Shown in pieces: positions 43,047 to 49,834 of a stretch of 49,834 nucleotides of DNA. The notes beneath the pieces are model-generated. The model was given only the letters and a program-made list of their open reading frames with translations, had not been told where the DNA came from and made no database searches. Source of the stretch: Nostoc sp. GT001. Lineage in GTDB: Bacteria; Cyanobacteriota; Cyanobacteriia; Cyanobacteriales; Nostocaceae. Both the position numbers and the translations under genes were made by a program. Each line of letters starts with the position of its first letter. The first letter of the stretch is position 1. Where the stretch lies: contig NZ_JAUDRJ010000003.1 of assembly GCF_030382115.1 (NCBI RefSeq), positions 2,279,101-2,328,934 of the forward strand. The letters run 5' to 3'.

Positions 43047-44387
43047 TTATTCGCCAGTAATCGATAGTTCATTAACCCAGATTTTCGGGCAAACACCACC
43101 TGGCGTTAACTCTGCTTCTTTTTCTACATAAATAATTGACTTCAAGAGTTCCAAGAAATCGCCAGCAACTGTTGCTGACTCAATACTCGTCCTGACACCC
43201 TTATTAACTAGCCAACCATCAAACGGCAAAGAAAAGGAACCTTGCAAGGATTTAACTCCAGCATGGAGAGCTTGTAAATCATCGATAAAAATCACATTTT
43301 CAGCAGTGTCTAAGCTAAACTCTTGCTCAGGAGTTGCTGTTGAAAATACGTGATAAAAATTGGGACTGACGCTGACTTTTGCACCAATACTAGCATTACC
43401 CGTTGGCTGGGCATTTAACCTTTTAGCAGTGCCAGCACTATGAAGAAATCCTGTTAAAACGCCATTTTCAATCAGGGAAATTTGACGAGTGGGAGTTCCT
43501 TCGCCATCAAAAGTTTCCGCACCAACGTTAGCTGGGTGCAGTGCATCATCGGAAACTGAAATCAAAGGAGAAGCAATTTGCTTACCTAAATCATCAGGGG
43601 TAGATAGGCTTTGATTGTCTAAAATACTTTGGGCATTGAACAAGTTAGAAAAAGCACCCAGCAGACTTAAGAAAGCTTCTGCTGAGAAAACAACTCGATA
43701 TTTACCAGTCTTGATTTTTTCATAATTCAAGTGACTGATAGTTTTATCGGCGGTTTCTTTGATGCAACCATTAATATCTAGATTATCTAAACGTTGGTTG
43801 ATTCTATAAGCGCCTGCACTGCGAGGTTTTTTGCCATCTTCCTCAGTTTTGCTATAAAGATAAACTGATGCTAGAGAGTGAGATTCAGTTCTGACTGCAC
43901 CATCGCTATTGAGATAAAACCTGTCAATATCTCTTTGCGATAAACCGTTATAAGGTACACCTTTAATTGCTGGATGGGCTGCCAGTAATTCTTTTTCAGC
44001 TACCAACAATTTTTCTATGAGTTCAGCAACAGGTGCTTGGGGTACTTTATCTTGAGGTTTACTTGGAATCGGAGTAGTAGCCTCTGGACTAAAATCAGGA
44101 ACATTTTCTTTAACACCAAAGAAACTGGCTTCGTAGGCAGTTTTTAAAGCTAATTCTAGTCCCTTGGGGTCTACATCTGTGGTGCTGGTAACACCCATTG
44201 TATTATCTTCATTCCAGACACGAACAGTAACACCAGAGCGGTTTGAAGCTTTCACTTGTTTTGGCTCACCTTGGTCTACTTGCACGCTAGTATCATCTAC
44301 TGTTGAGCCATAAATGTCGAATTTCTTAATGCCAAGTTTATCAGCATTGTCCTTGGCAGAATTTGCAATTTCATTTATATTCGGCAT
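43047..44387 (-). CDS. TldE/PmbA-like metalloprotease subunit
   Basis: A 446-residue protein of the TldD/PmbA family without the zinc motif, i.e. the TldE/PmbA partner. Family features: AYEASFFGVKENVPDFSPEA, FYLNSDGAVRTESHSLASVY, VVFSAEAFLSLLGAFSNLFN, GEGTPTRQISLIENGVLTGF, and the C-terminal GGVCPKIWVNELSITGE. It lies 209 bp downstream of tldD on the same strand and would form the TldD/TldE heterodimer, which degrades unfolded or small peptides and in some bacteria matures modified peptides and CcdA. The intervening gap carries complementary heptanucleotide arrays. Confidence 0.9.
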   Translation of the reverse strand: MPNINEIANSAKDNADKLGIKKFDIYGSTVDDTSVQVDQGEPKQVKASNRSGVTVRVWNEDNTMGVTSTTDVDPKGLELALKTAYEASFFGVKENVPDFSPEATTPIPSKPQDKVPQAPVAELIEKLLVAEKELLAAHPAIKGVPYNGLSQRDIDRFYLNSDGAVRTESHSLASVYLYSKTEEDGKKPRSAGAYRINQRLDNLDINGCIKETADKTISHLNYEKIKTGKYRVVFSAEAFLSLLGAFSNLFNAQSILDNQSLSTPDDLGKQIASPLISVSDDALHPANVGAETFDGEGTPTRQISLIENGVLTGFLHSAGTAKRLNAQPTGNASIGAKVSVSPNFYHVFSTATPEQEFSLDTAENVIFIDDLQALHAGVKSLQGSFSLPFDGWLVNKGVRTSIESATVAGDFLELLKSIIYVEKEAELTPGGVCPKIWVNELSITGE

Positions 44388-44394
44388 AGTCTAT

Positions 44395-44595
44395 TTTGGA
44401 TTTTGGATTTCATATTTTGGATTGGAAGCGATTCCATTTTTGATATTAAATTTTGGATTTTGGATGTTACGACTGCAACTCTAGTTTGTGGTAGTTGCTC
44501 AACTAGACGAATAACTCATAACGCCAGCTGCTTTGTTCTAGCCTTAAACTCCTGCTCATTCACAATCCAAAATCCAAAATCTAAAATCTAAAATT
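44395..44595. repeat. Facing heptanucleotide arrays between tldD and tldE
   Basis: TTTTGGA/TTTGGAT units at 44395-44430 and 44450-44466, and AATCCAA/AATCTAA units at 44564-44591, are complementary and could form a long hairpin. The right array touches the tldD stop codon. Confidence 0.7.
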
Positions 44596-44596
44596 C

Positions 44597-46069
44597 TTAT
44601 CGTCCACCTACGGTAATAGAATCAACCTTGATATGGGGTTGTCCGACTGTGGTGTAAATACTGCCACTAACGGAACCACAAAAACCTGGTGCAATTTCCA
44701 AATCTTGGGAACACATGGAAATTTTATTCATGATTTCCTTGGCTTCACCGATGAGAATTGCTCCCTTTAACGGTTTGGTGATTTTGCCATTTTCAATTAA
44801 ATAAGCTTCATCAACACTAAAGTTAAATTGACCTGTAGCACCAACGCTACCACCACCCATCTTTTTACAGTAAATACCTTTATCAACAGAGGCAAATAAT
44901 TCATCATTGCTATATTCGCCAGAATCAATATAAGTATTACGCATCCGGCTAGCAGCGGCATAGGTATAATTTTGGCGGCGTCCACTTCCAGTTCTGGGGT
45001 GTCCGGTGCGTGAGGAACCTGTTCTATCTGCCAAGAAGTTTTTCAGAACACCTTTTTCAATTAAGAGGGTTCTTTGAGCAGGCATACCTTCGTCATCCAT
45101 GTCAATTGTTCCGAAGGCATTTTCAGAACGCCCTTCATCCCAAGCTGTCAAACTTTCATGGGCAATTTTTTCGCCTTTTTTGTCAGCAAAGGGAGTGGTA
45201 TTACGTTCTATTTGAGTGGTTTCTAGCAAGTGTCCGCAAGCTTCGTGGAAGATTACCCCACCAAAGTGATTGGCCATAATAATCGGGTAAGTACCTGATT
45301 CCACGTAATCTGCGTAGAGCATTTTTCCAGCCGATTCTGCTATTTTCTCAGCGGCTTGTTGAGAATCCCAAGTTCTCAAGAAGTTGGCATCACTAGTATT
45401 ACCCGCGCGATCGCCAATTGAGGTACGATTAGCACCATCAGCACACAATAGGTTAAATCCGACTGATTGCGTGAGGCGAATATCACGGGCAAAAGTCCCG
45501 TCACTAGCAGCGATTAAAACTTCTTGCCAATCCCGGAAATAGGTAGCACGGCGCGATTGAACATGGCTAGCTTTTTGCTTCAGGTGGGCAGTACCATCTA
45601 GGAGAATTTCTCCCATTTCTCGGATGGAGCTACACACTGGTAGCCATGCATCTTTACCTCTTTTGGTGGCGTAATCTCTGAGTAATTCTAGGTTGATTTC
45701 TGGGATGAAAGCCTTAGCAGTGGGTAGCTGCAATCCCAAGATAGAAAGACCTTTTTCTAAGGCTGCTTTCAAACCGGAAAACGAAAGGTCATTGGTGCTA
45801 ACGTAGCAGTCAGCTTTACCACGAAATACTCTGACTCCCGCGCCTGTAGACAGACTGGGTGAAATACTCGTGATGGCGTCATCTTCTGCAAGAGAACTAA
45901 TATAGTTGCGACGCTCTAAAAATAATTCGATGAAGTCAGCACCAGCGGCGCGTCCTAGTCCCAGAAGGGTAGCCAGGGGGGCTTCCCAGGTTTCATCGAA
46001 ACGCTCTGGTGTGGAGGAATATTGGAGAGTGGGAAGTTGATTCGAGAGAAGTAGCGTACTTGTAAGCAT
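44597..46069 (-). CDS. tldD: TldD zinc metalloprotease subunit
   Basis: A 490-residue protein, the zinc-bearing partner. The metal motif HExxxH is at 275-280 (FHEACGH), followed by the family segments [20 protein letters not shown] and [20 protein letters not shown], the [13 protein letters not shown] loop and the C-terminal [20 protein letters not shown]. The third zinc ligand should be the cysteine in this last segment. With TldE (next gene on the strand) it forms a heterodimer whose protease chamber admits only unfolded peptides. The start at 46069 gives an N-terminus of about 25 poorly conserved residues, so a later start is possible. Confidence 0.93.
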   Translation of the reverse strand: MLTSTLLLSNQLPTLQYSSTPERFDETWEAPLATLLGLGRAAGADFIELFLERRNYISSLAEDDAITSISPSLSTGAGVRVFRGKADCYVSTNDLSFSGLKAALEKGLSILGLQLPTAKAFIPEINLELLRDYATKRGKDAWLPVCSSIREMGEILLDGTAHLKQKASHVQSRRATYFRDWQEVLIAASDGTFARDIRLTQSVGFNLLCADGANRTSIGDRAGNTSDANFLRTWDSQQAAEKIAESAGKMLYADYVESGTYPIIMANHFGGVIFHEACGHLLETTQIERNTTPFADKKGEKIAHESLTAWDEGRSENAFGTIDMDDEGMPAQRTLLIEKGVLKNFLADRTGSSRTGHPRTGSGRRQNYTYAAASRMRNTYIDSGEYSNDELFASVDKGIYCKKMGGGSVGATGQFNFSVDEAYLIENGKITKPLKGAILIGEAKEIMNKISMCSQDLEIAPGFCGSVSGSIYTTVGQPHIKVDSITVGGR

Positions 46070-46261
46070 GGGTAGCCTCGTCTGCTGGCGTAGTTCAGAG
46101 ATTTGACTGAAAAAATCCTGGTTTGTTCAGTCTAACAAATGAGCAAAAGCCACAGTTGCTAGAAAAACGTGTGGATTTCCCTCCCCTTTAACAACGCCTT
46201 GGCAAATCCGCCCACAGACTAGAAATTTGGAGCTATTTGACGAATAATTCAGAAGTCAGAA

Positions 46262-46296
46262 TACAAAAGCGGAGCAAGGAAAGCTCCGCTTTTGTA
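46262..46296 (-). terminator. Strong hairpin between tldD and the GT2 gene
   Basis: TACAAAAGCGGAGC and GCTCCGCTTTTGTA form a perfect 14-bp stem with a 7-base loop. Because the stem ends in AAAA/TTTT it can act as a terminator for the leftward 46378 gene. Confidence 0.75.
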
Positions 46297-46377
46297 TAAG
46301 TGTAGAAAAATACACTTGTATTTATGTATTTACTGGCACTCTTCTCAACCAAAGAATCCAGACTTTTCTTCTCAGGT

Positions 46378-47202
46378 TTATTTACGGTTTGCCATTCTTA
46401 GTGGAATTCTGAGTGTTTCTTGCTGTTTGAAAGTCTGACCTAAATTAGAAGCTGGCTCTGTTGATAGTAGATTCTTAAACAAGAGCTTTAGTGTTCGAGT
46501 AATAGTTTTAAGAATTTTCATTTTACTAGCAGTCGGCTTTTGGTCGTATCTCAAAACCATTGGAATTTCTACGATTTTTGGTTTGAGGGCTTTGGCTTTC
46601 AGCAGTAAATCTATCATGCAAGCAAATCCACTTTCAGTGAATAGATTGTCTCCATAATACATATCCAGTTTACTGAGGAAAGTACGGTTATACAGTCTGT
46701 AACCACAAGTGTAGTCTTTTACGCCTGGTACACGGGCGGCAATTCTGAAAAGCCAGCTGGCTCCGTAACTCATCAGCTCTCTAAATTTTGATAAGCCTAT
46801 GACTTTAGAACCTTTGCGATATCTAGACGCGATCGCAATATCATAGCTACCAGCTATCATAGTGTCATACATTTTTATTAATAGCTCTGGTGGTTGAGTA
46901 TTATCACAATCCATCGCCGCTAAAAAATCACCTTCTTTGGAAATTTCTAAGAAAGTCGTGAAACCTGTTTTAATTGCTTGACCTAAACCAGCATTTTTAG
47001 GATGTTGGACTAACTTCAGTAATATACCTAGTGATTGAGATTCATCTATTGCAGTCTGAGCAGTTTTATCACTACTGCCATCATCGACAAGAATCAGTTC
47101 TATCTCTATATTAAAGATTTGCTGCAATGTTTGGAACTTTTTGAACAAGGGTCGAATTGACTCTTGCTCGTTATATGCGGGTAAAAGAACAAAAAGACTC
47201 AT
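46378..47202 (-). CDS. Family 2 glycosyltransferase, polyprenyl/dolichyl-phosphate type
   Basis: A 274-residue GT-A enzyme. Nucleotide-sugar motifs are VLLPAYNEQESI, LVDDGSSDKT and MDCDNTQPPELL (the DxD equivalent), then ASRYRKGSKV and DYTCGYRLY. The pattern and length match dolichyl-phosphate-mannose-synthase-like enzymes, which load a sugar onto a lipid phosphate carrier. A basic C-terminal tail of about 60 residues has no clear membrane helix. It is the last gene of a leftward cluster with an FAD oxidoreductase (45 bp upstream) and two small EamA/SMR proteins, suggesting a lipid-linked sugar pathway. Confidence 0.9.
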   Translation of the reverse strand: MSLFVLLPAYNEQESIRPLFKKFQTLQQIFNIEIELILVDDGSSDKTAQTAIDESQSLGILLKLVQHPKNAGLGQAIKTGFTTFLEISKEGDFLAAMDCDNTQPPELLIKMYDTMIAGSYDIAIASRYRKGSKVIGLSKFRELMSYGASWLFRIAARVPGVKDYTCGYRLYNRTFLSKLDMYYGDNLFTESGFACMIDLLLKAKALKPKIVEIPMVLRYDQKPTASKMKILKTITRTLKLLFKNLLSTEPASNLGQTFKQQETLRIPLRMANRK

Positions 47203-47247
47203 AAAGACCTCGCGTGATTTTTAAAATAAAGTGTGATTACTCAAATT

Positions 47248-48552
47248 TCAATAATTCACTAATGCTGATTTTTTGAGAAATTCATCGACTTGTCGAACTA
47301 CTGCGTTGTTGTTGACGCTATCGTTGACCAACTGTGAGGTATTGACGACGAAAAAATCATCGTTTTCAGTACTCACTTTTGGAACAAGGCTGGAATAATT
47401 TAAAACTTGTAGTGGCTGTACTTTAATCGCTCGATTAATATGTGCTGCTACAATGTCATCTGCTTTAAGTTCGGGGAACATTAAACGTATACCTTGGAAA
47501 AATATTGGACGTAATTCGTCATCTGGTTGTTTTAACAATGGGTCGGTGGAAAGAATATATTTTGGTAGGAATGTAATGTGATACCCTGCTGTCTCTTCTA
47601 AAGAAACTAAGTTACTCATACCGATAACTCCGGTAAAAGGAATGTTTTTATCGGCAATATTGACTACGTAATAAGGAACTAGAGGTTTACGAGTAATCAG
47701 TACCATGCAGATTACACCCAGGTATTCTACTGTTTTAGTAGTGTCTGAAACTTTCACCAGTTCCCTCGCAGCAACCTGTTGCAAGATATTAACTGGGCCA
47801 GTAAAGATGACTTTATCAAAATGCTCTTTTTTACCCTGAGATTCTACCCACATTCCACCCCCTGGATGAGGTGCGATATATTCAACCGCAACACCTTTGT
47901 GGATATGACCTCCAGCCGCATAAATTAATTTCTCTATATGGTCAAAAACAGTTTTATAACCGCCGGAGACATAACCAAGTTGTTCTTTATTTAATGAAGA
48001 ATCACGCGCTGAAAATAGTCGTTTGATATAAGCCCAGATAAAAACTGCTGAGATTCGCTTATAATTTTCTCCTAATTTGGATAAAAGCAAAGGTTTCCAA
48101 AGCTTTTCGTATGTGTTTTTACCACCTAGTTTTAATAGCCAATCTTCAACTAAAATCTTCTCTAAGCGCCGCCAGTTATTAAGACGTGAACCATATAGAA
48201 GAGTAAAAGCTAATCTGATTTTACCTATAATTCCAAATAGAGGAAAACGCAGGAATTCTATAGTATTACTAATAGAATAAAACTTTTTATTGTCATAAAA
48301 GCCTGTTAAACTTCGATGCCAACGTAGTTTATCTCCAAGACCAATATCTCTGATAAAGTTTATTAAGTGAGTATCAGAAGGTAGGATAACGTGATAAAAG
48401 CGATCCCAGGTAAATAATCCGTAATCATGATAGGTAGTAAGTCCACCAAGCTGCTTGCTACTATCAAATATGGTGACTTTATGTCCTTGATGTGAAAGAC
48501 GTTGAGCTAATACTAGCCCAGTTATACCTCCGCCAACGATGCCGATATTCAT
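47248..48552 (-). CDS. NAD(P)/FAD-dependent oxidoreductase (amine-oxidase/UGM-like)
   Basis: A 434-residue flavoprotein. The N-terminal dinucleotide motif GIVGGGITGLVLAQRL and the following LGGLTTYHDYGL and DRFYHVILPSD segments are those of the FAD oxidoreductases related to protoporphyrinogen oxidase, phytoene desaturase and UDP-galactopyranose mutase. GYVSGGYKTVFDHIEKLI and VIFTGP are further family blocks. The substrate is unknown. Its neighbours (GT2 and two flippase-like proteins) favour a sugar or lipid substrate over carotenoid or heme work. Only 45 bp separates it from the GT2 gene, consistent with an operon. Confidence 0.87.
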   Translation of the reverse strand: MNIGIVGGGITGLVLAQRLSHQGHKVTIFDSSKQLGGLTTYHDYGLFTWDRFYHVILPSDTHLINFIRDIGLGDKLRWHRSLTGFYDNKKFYSISNTIEFLRFPLFGIIGKIRLAFTLLYGSRLNNWRRLEKILVEDWLLKLGGKNTYEKLWKPLLLSKLGENYKRISAVFIWAYIKRLFSARDSSLNKEQLGYVSGGYKTVFDHIEKLIYAAGGHIHKGVAVEYIAPHPGGGMWVESQGKKEHFDKVIFTGPVNILQQVAARELVKVSDTTKTVEYLGVICMVLITRKPLVPYYVVNIADKNIPFTGVIGMSNLVSLEETAGYHITFLPKYILSTDPLLKQPDDELRPIFFQGIRLMFPELKADDIVAAHINRAIKVQPLQVLNYSSLVPKVSTENDDFFVVNTSQLVNDSVNNNAVVRQVDEFLKKSALVNY

Positions 48553-48641
48553 AAATTAAATTTAGATTTTGTGAAAATTTTTAGAGGATGATCTTCAAAA
48601 ACTATTAATATTAATAATCTGATTATTCGCTTGTTAATCTA

Positions 48642-48998
48642 TCAATGTCCAACTAGAATTACGCCAGTTATAATAACGGAAATTCCTAACCACTGACTAA
48701 AAACAACTTCTTCTTTTAAAAGATAGTGAGAAGCAATTGGTACAAATGCATACATTAATCCTAAAACGGGAAACGCTTGACTTAAAGGAATTGTCCGCAA
48801 TACATAAAGCCACAATATAGTCATAAATGTATAGCAGATAAACCAAATCAAAAAATAACGAGATAATAAGAGATTTTTGAGAGAGCCGCTTTCTCCTTTA
48901 TTAGAGTTAGAGATATAAAATCCATACTTGAGTGAGAGTTGAGCTGTTGTTCCAAACAAAACAACAAGCATTAAATTTATCCAAGTAAAAATACTCAT
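48642..48998 (-). CDS. Small EamA/SMR-type membrane protein (half-size flippase-like), B
   Basis: A 118-residue protein with four hydrophobic segments: residues 3-22 (INLMLVVLFGTTAQLSLKYG), about 48-68 (YFLIWFICYTFMTILWLYVL), about 73-92 (PLSQAFPVLGLMYAFVPIAS) and about 100-117 (WLGISVIITGVILVGH). It resembles ArnE/ArnF and other small multidrug-resistance/EamA half proteins that work as dimers. The second member begins 22 bp upstream of it, so a heterodimer is likely. In ArnE/F-type systems the pair flips a lipid-linked sugar across the inner membrane; that function here is inference. Confidence 0.85.
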   Translation of the reverse strand: MSIFTWINLMLVVLFGTTAQLSLKYGFYISNSNKGESGSLKNLLLSRYFLIWFICYTFMTILWLYVLRTIPLSQAFPVLGLMYAFVPIASHYLLKEEVVFSQWLGISVIITGVILVGH

Positions 48999-49020
48999 TT
49001 TTAATTTTTGCAGTAATTAA

Positions 49021-49410
49021 TTATCTAAACTTGAGCTTTTTTATGGGGATAACTACTAAAAGAACACCCAAGAAGATAGTGATTACTCCTACTATTCGAG
49101 TTAATGTAATCACCTCATTAAAAAAGTAGTATGAACCGAAAAGTATCCCGACATAATTTAAACTTGTCAGTGGATAAGCAATACTTAATTTTACAGAGCG
49201 CAGAGCCAATATCCAATTTACTATTCCTAAACAGTAAACAGTAATAGCTAATGATAATTTTTGAAGAAAATCCCAATTAAATACTCCCTCGTTTGTATAA
49301 AGCATGGCATTTTTCATCAGCAGTTGTCCACAGATACTAAGTAAAATACTTACAAATAAAATAGTATAAGGGATTATTTTAAAGTTTGAGCTTTGCGACA
49401 TAGATTTCAT
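49021..49410 (-). CDS. Small EamA/SMR-type membrane protein (half-size flippase-like), A
   Basis: A 129-residue protein with four membrane segments: about 12-32 (IPYTILFVSILLSICGQLLM), 50-68 (LSLAITVYCLGIVNWILALR), 73-95 (LSIAYPLTSLNYVGILFGSY) and 103-122 (LTRIVGVITIFLGVLLVVIP). The AYPLTSLNYV motif matches the AFP/AYP turn of ArnE/F-like and SMR proteins, as AFPVLGLMYA does in the next gene. It is the first gene of the leftward cluster. An internal earlier Met (MKSMSQ) makes the start uncertain by three residues. No clear ribosome site is visible. Confidence 0.85.
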   Translation of the reverse strand: MKSMSQSSNFKIIPYTILFVSILLSICGQLLMKNAMLYTNEGVFNWDFLQKLSLAITVYCLGIVNWILALRSVKLSIAYPLTSLNYVGILFGSYYFFNEVITLTRIVGVITIFLGVLLVVIPIKKLKFR

Positions 49411-49720
49411 AGTACTTTGCCTTAATCAAGATAGTAGGTATGAACCGAGCAGTAAAAAGTCAGTTGTTTTGAACGTTTCATATCCCGGCAACACCTTCTC
49501 TAAAATTCGATCTCCACTTCAGTAAATAGACAACAAAATTAGGAAGGCTATGCTGAAGTGACTGATATCAAAATGATCGTTGAAGCTCATGCCCTAAAGT
49601 TAAAAACTAAATACTATGTAATATTTCAGTATAGTTGCTCTATCATGACAGCGTTCGATATGATTGGGAGTAAAGCACGCTTATTTTTTTTTACTGGGTT
49701 ATACTCTCAAGCAAACCAAT
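49411..49720. other. Non-coding gap upstream of the envelope cluster
   Basis: AT-rich; presumably the promoter region for the leftward cluster. A 64-codon plus-strand frame (49558-49752) starts at GTG and shows no family resemblance, so I do not call it. Confidence 0.45.
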
Positions 49721-49834
49721 TTATTGCTTGGCAATTGACACAATCAATTTAGAGTTTGCCCAACTGTGAATTACACATATTTTCTGTGCTACCCAGGTTT
49801 GCTCTAACGCTATTTTTAGCGCGATCGCGATAAT
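49721..49834 (-). pseudogene. Possible fragment of a GT4 glycosyltransferase (runs off right edge)
   Basis: A minus-strand frame open from the window edge ends at TAA 49721-49723 after 37 codons, containing QKICVIHSWANSKLIVSIAK. This resembles the KI-VI-NWAD---I-PL-K block in the middle of WcaI-like GT4 proteins, where the protein should continue for another 170 residues or so. The premature end suggests a decayed gene, but only a short piece can be seen. Confidence 0.3.

Noticed and set aside
44403..44591. 62-codon frame between tldD and tldE
   Set aside because: Translation of TTTGGAT/AATCCAA heptamer arrays.
49558..49752. 64-codon plus-strand frame near the right edge
   Set aside because: GTG start without ribosome site and no family features; overlaps the possible GT4 fragment on the other strand.

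Overview
The window is chromosomal DNA from a filamentous, Nostoc-like cyanobacterium. Evidence in the sequence: many GCGATCGC (HIP1) octamers, heptanucleotide short tandem repeats between genes, and gene families typical of Nostocales (cyanophycinase-like peptidase, GH57 hydrolase, multi-PAS/GAF signalling proteins, pentapeptide-repeat lipoprotein-like leader proteins). The assignment rests on pattern recognition only; no database was searched. No CRISPR array, prophage or replication origin is visible.

Layout. 1-2.6 kb: an SDR oxidoreductase whose first codons were cut off by an intact 1452-bp IS4-type insertion sequence with terminal inverted repeats and a 6-bp target duplication; a ParE/RelE toxin remnant lies at the left edge. 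2.6-8.1 kb: phosphoribosyltransferase, an orphan cyanobacterial N-terminal domain protein, a cyanophycinase-like peptidase and a GT4 glycosyltransferase. 8.3-11 kb: a PAS-PAS-PAS-PAS-GAF-GGDEF sensor split in two by a probable 1-base deletion. 11.3-16.6 kb: lepA, a ribbon-helix-helix-like protein, an orphan GAF-histidine kinase and a NifU-C Fe-S scaffold protein. 16.7-21.4 kb: GH57 and GH13 alpha-glucan hydrolases on either side of a DUF1003 membrane protein. 21.8-27.4 kb: tRNA-Ser(GGA), a [2Fe-2S] ferredoxin, a secreted nuclease lipoprotein, an inositol-monophosphatase-like enzyme, a J-domain/TPR protein coupled to hisZ, an 8-Cys ferredoxin and a LivF-type ABC ATPase. 28.2-37.2 kb: SagB/ThcOx-like oxidoreductase, alpha/beta hydrolase, zinc-ribbon Ser/Thr kinase, DUF1232 protein, a GxxExxY protein bracketed by inverted repeats, and a 1068-residue phosphorylase-kinase-alpha-like GH15 protein. 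38.3-46.1 kb: GT4 glycosyltransferase, mgtE with a structured leader, pyrB, pentapeptide protein, and the tldD/tldE metalloprotease pair. 46.4-49.4 kb: a leftward cluster of two small EamA/SMR-type membrane proteins, an FAD oxidoreductase and a polyprenyl-phosphate-type GT2, resembling a lipid-linked sugar module.

Most of the window is ordinary housekeeping and accessory gene content. The notable signals are the IS insertion with its exactly reconstructable target gene, the frameshifted sensor, repeat families that sit precisely on gene borders and in two cases supply the start codon, the inverted repeats around the GxxExxY gene, and the small envelope-glycan-like cluster. I do not see a clear, entirely new multi-gene defence or metabolic system; the best candidates for undescribed biology are that 46.4-49.4 kb cluster and the repeat-borne start codons.
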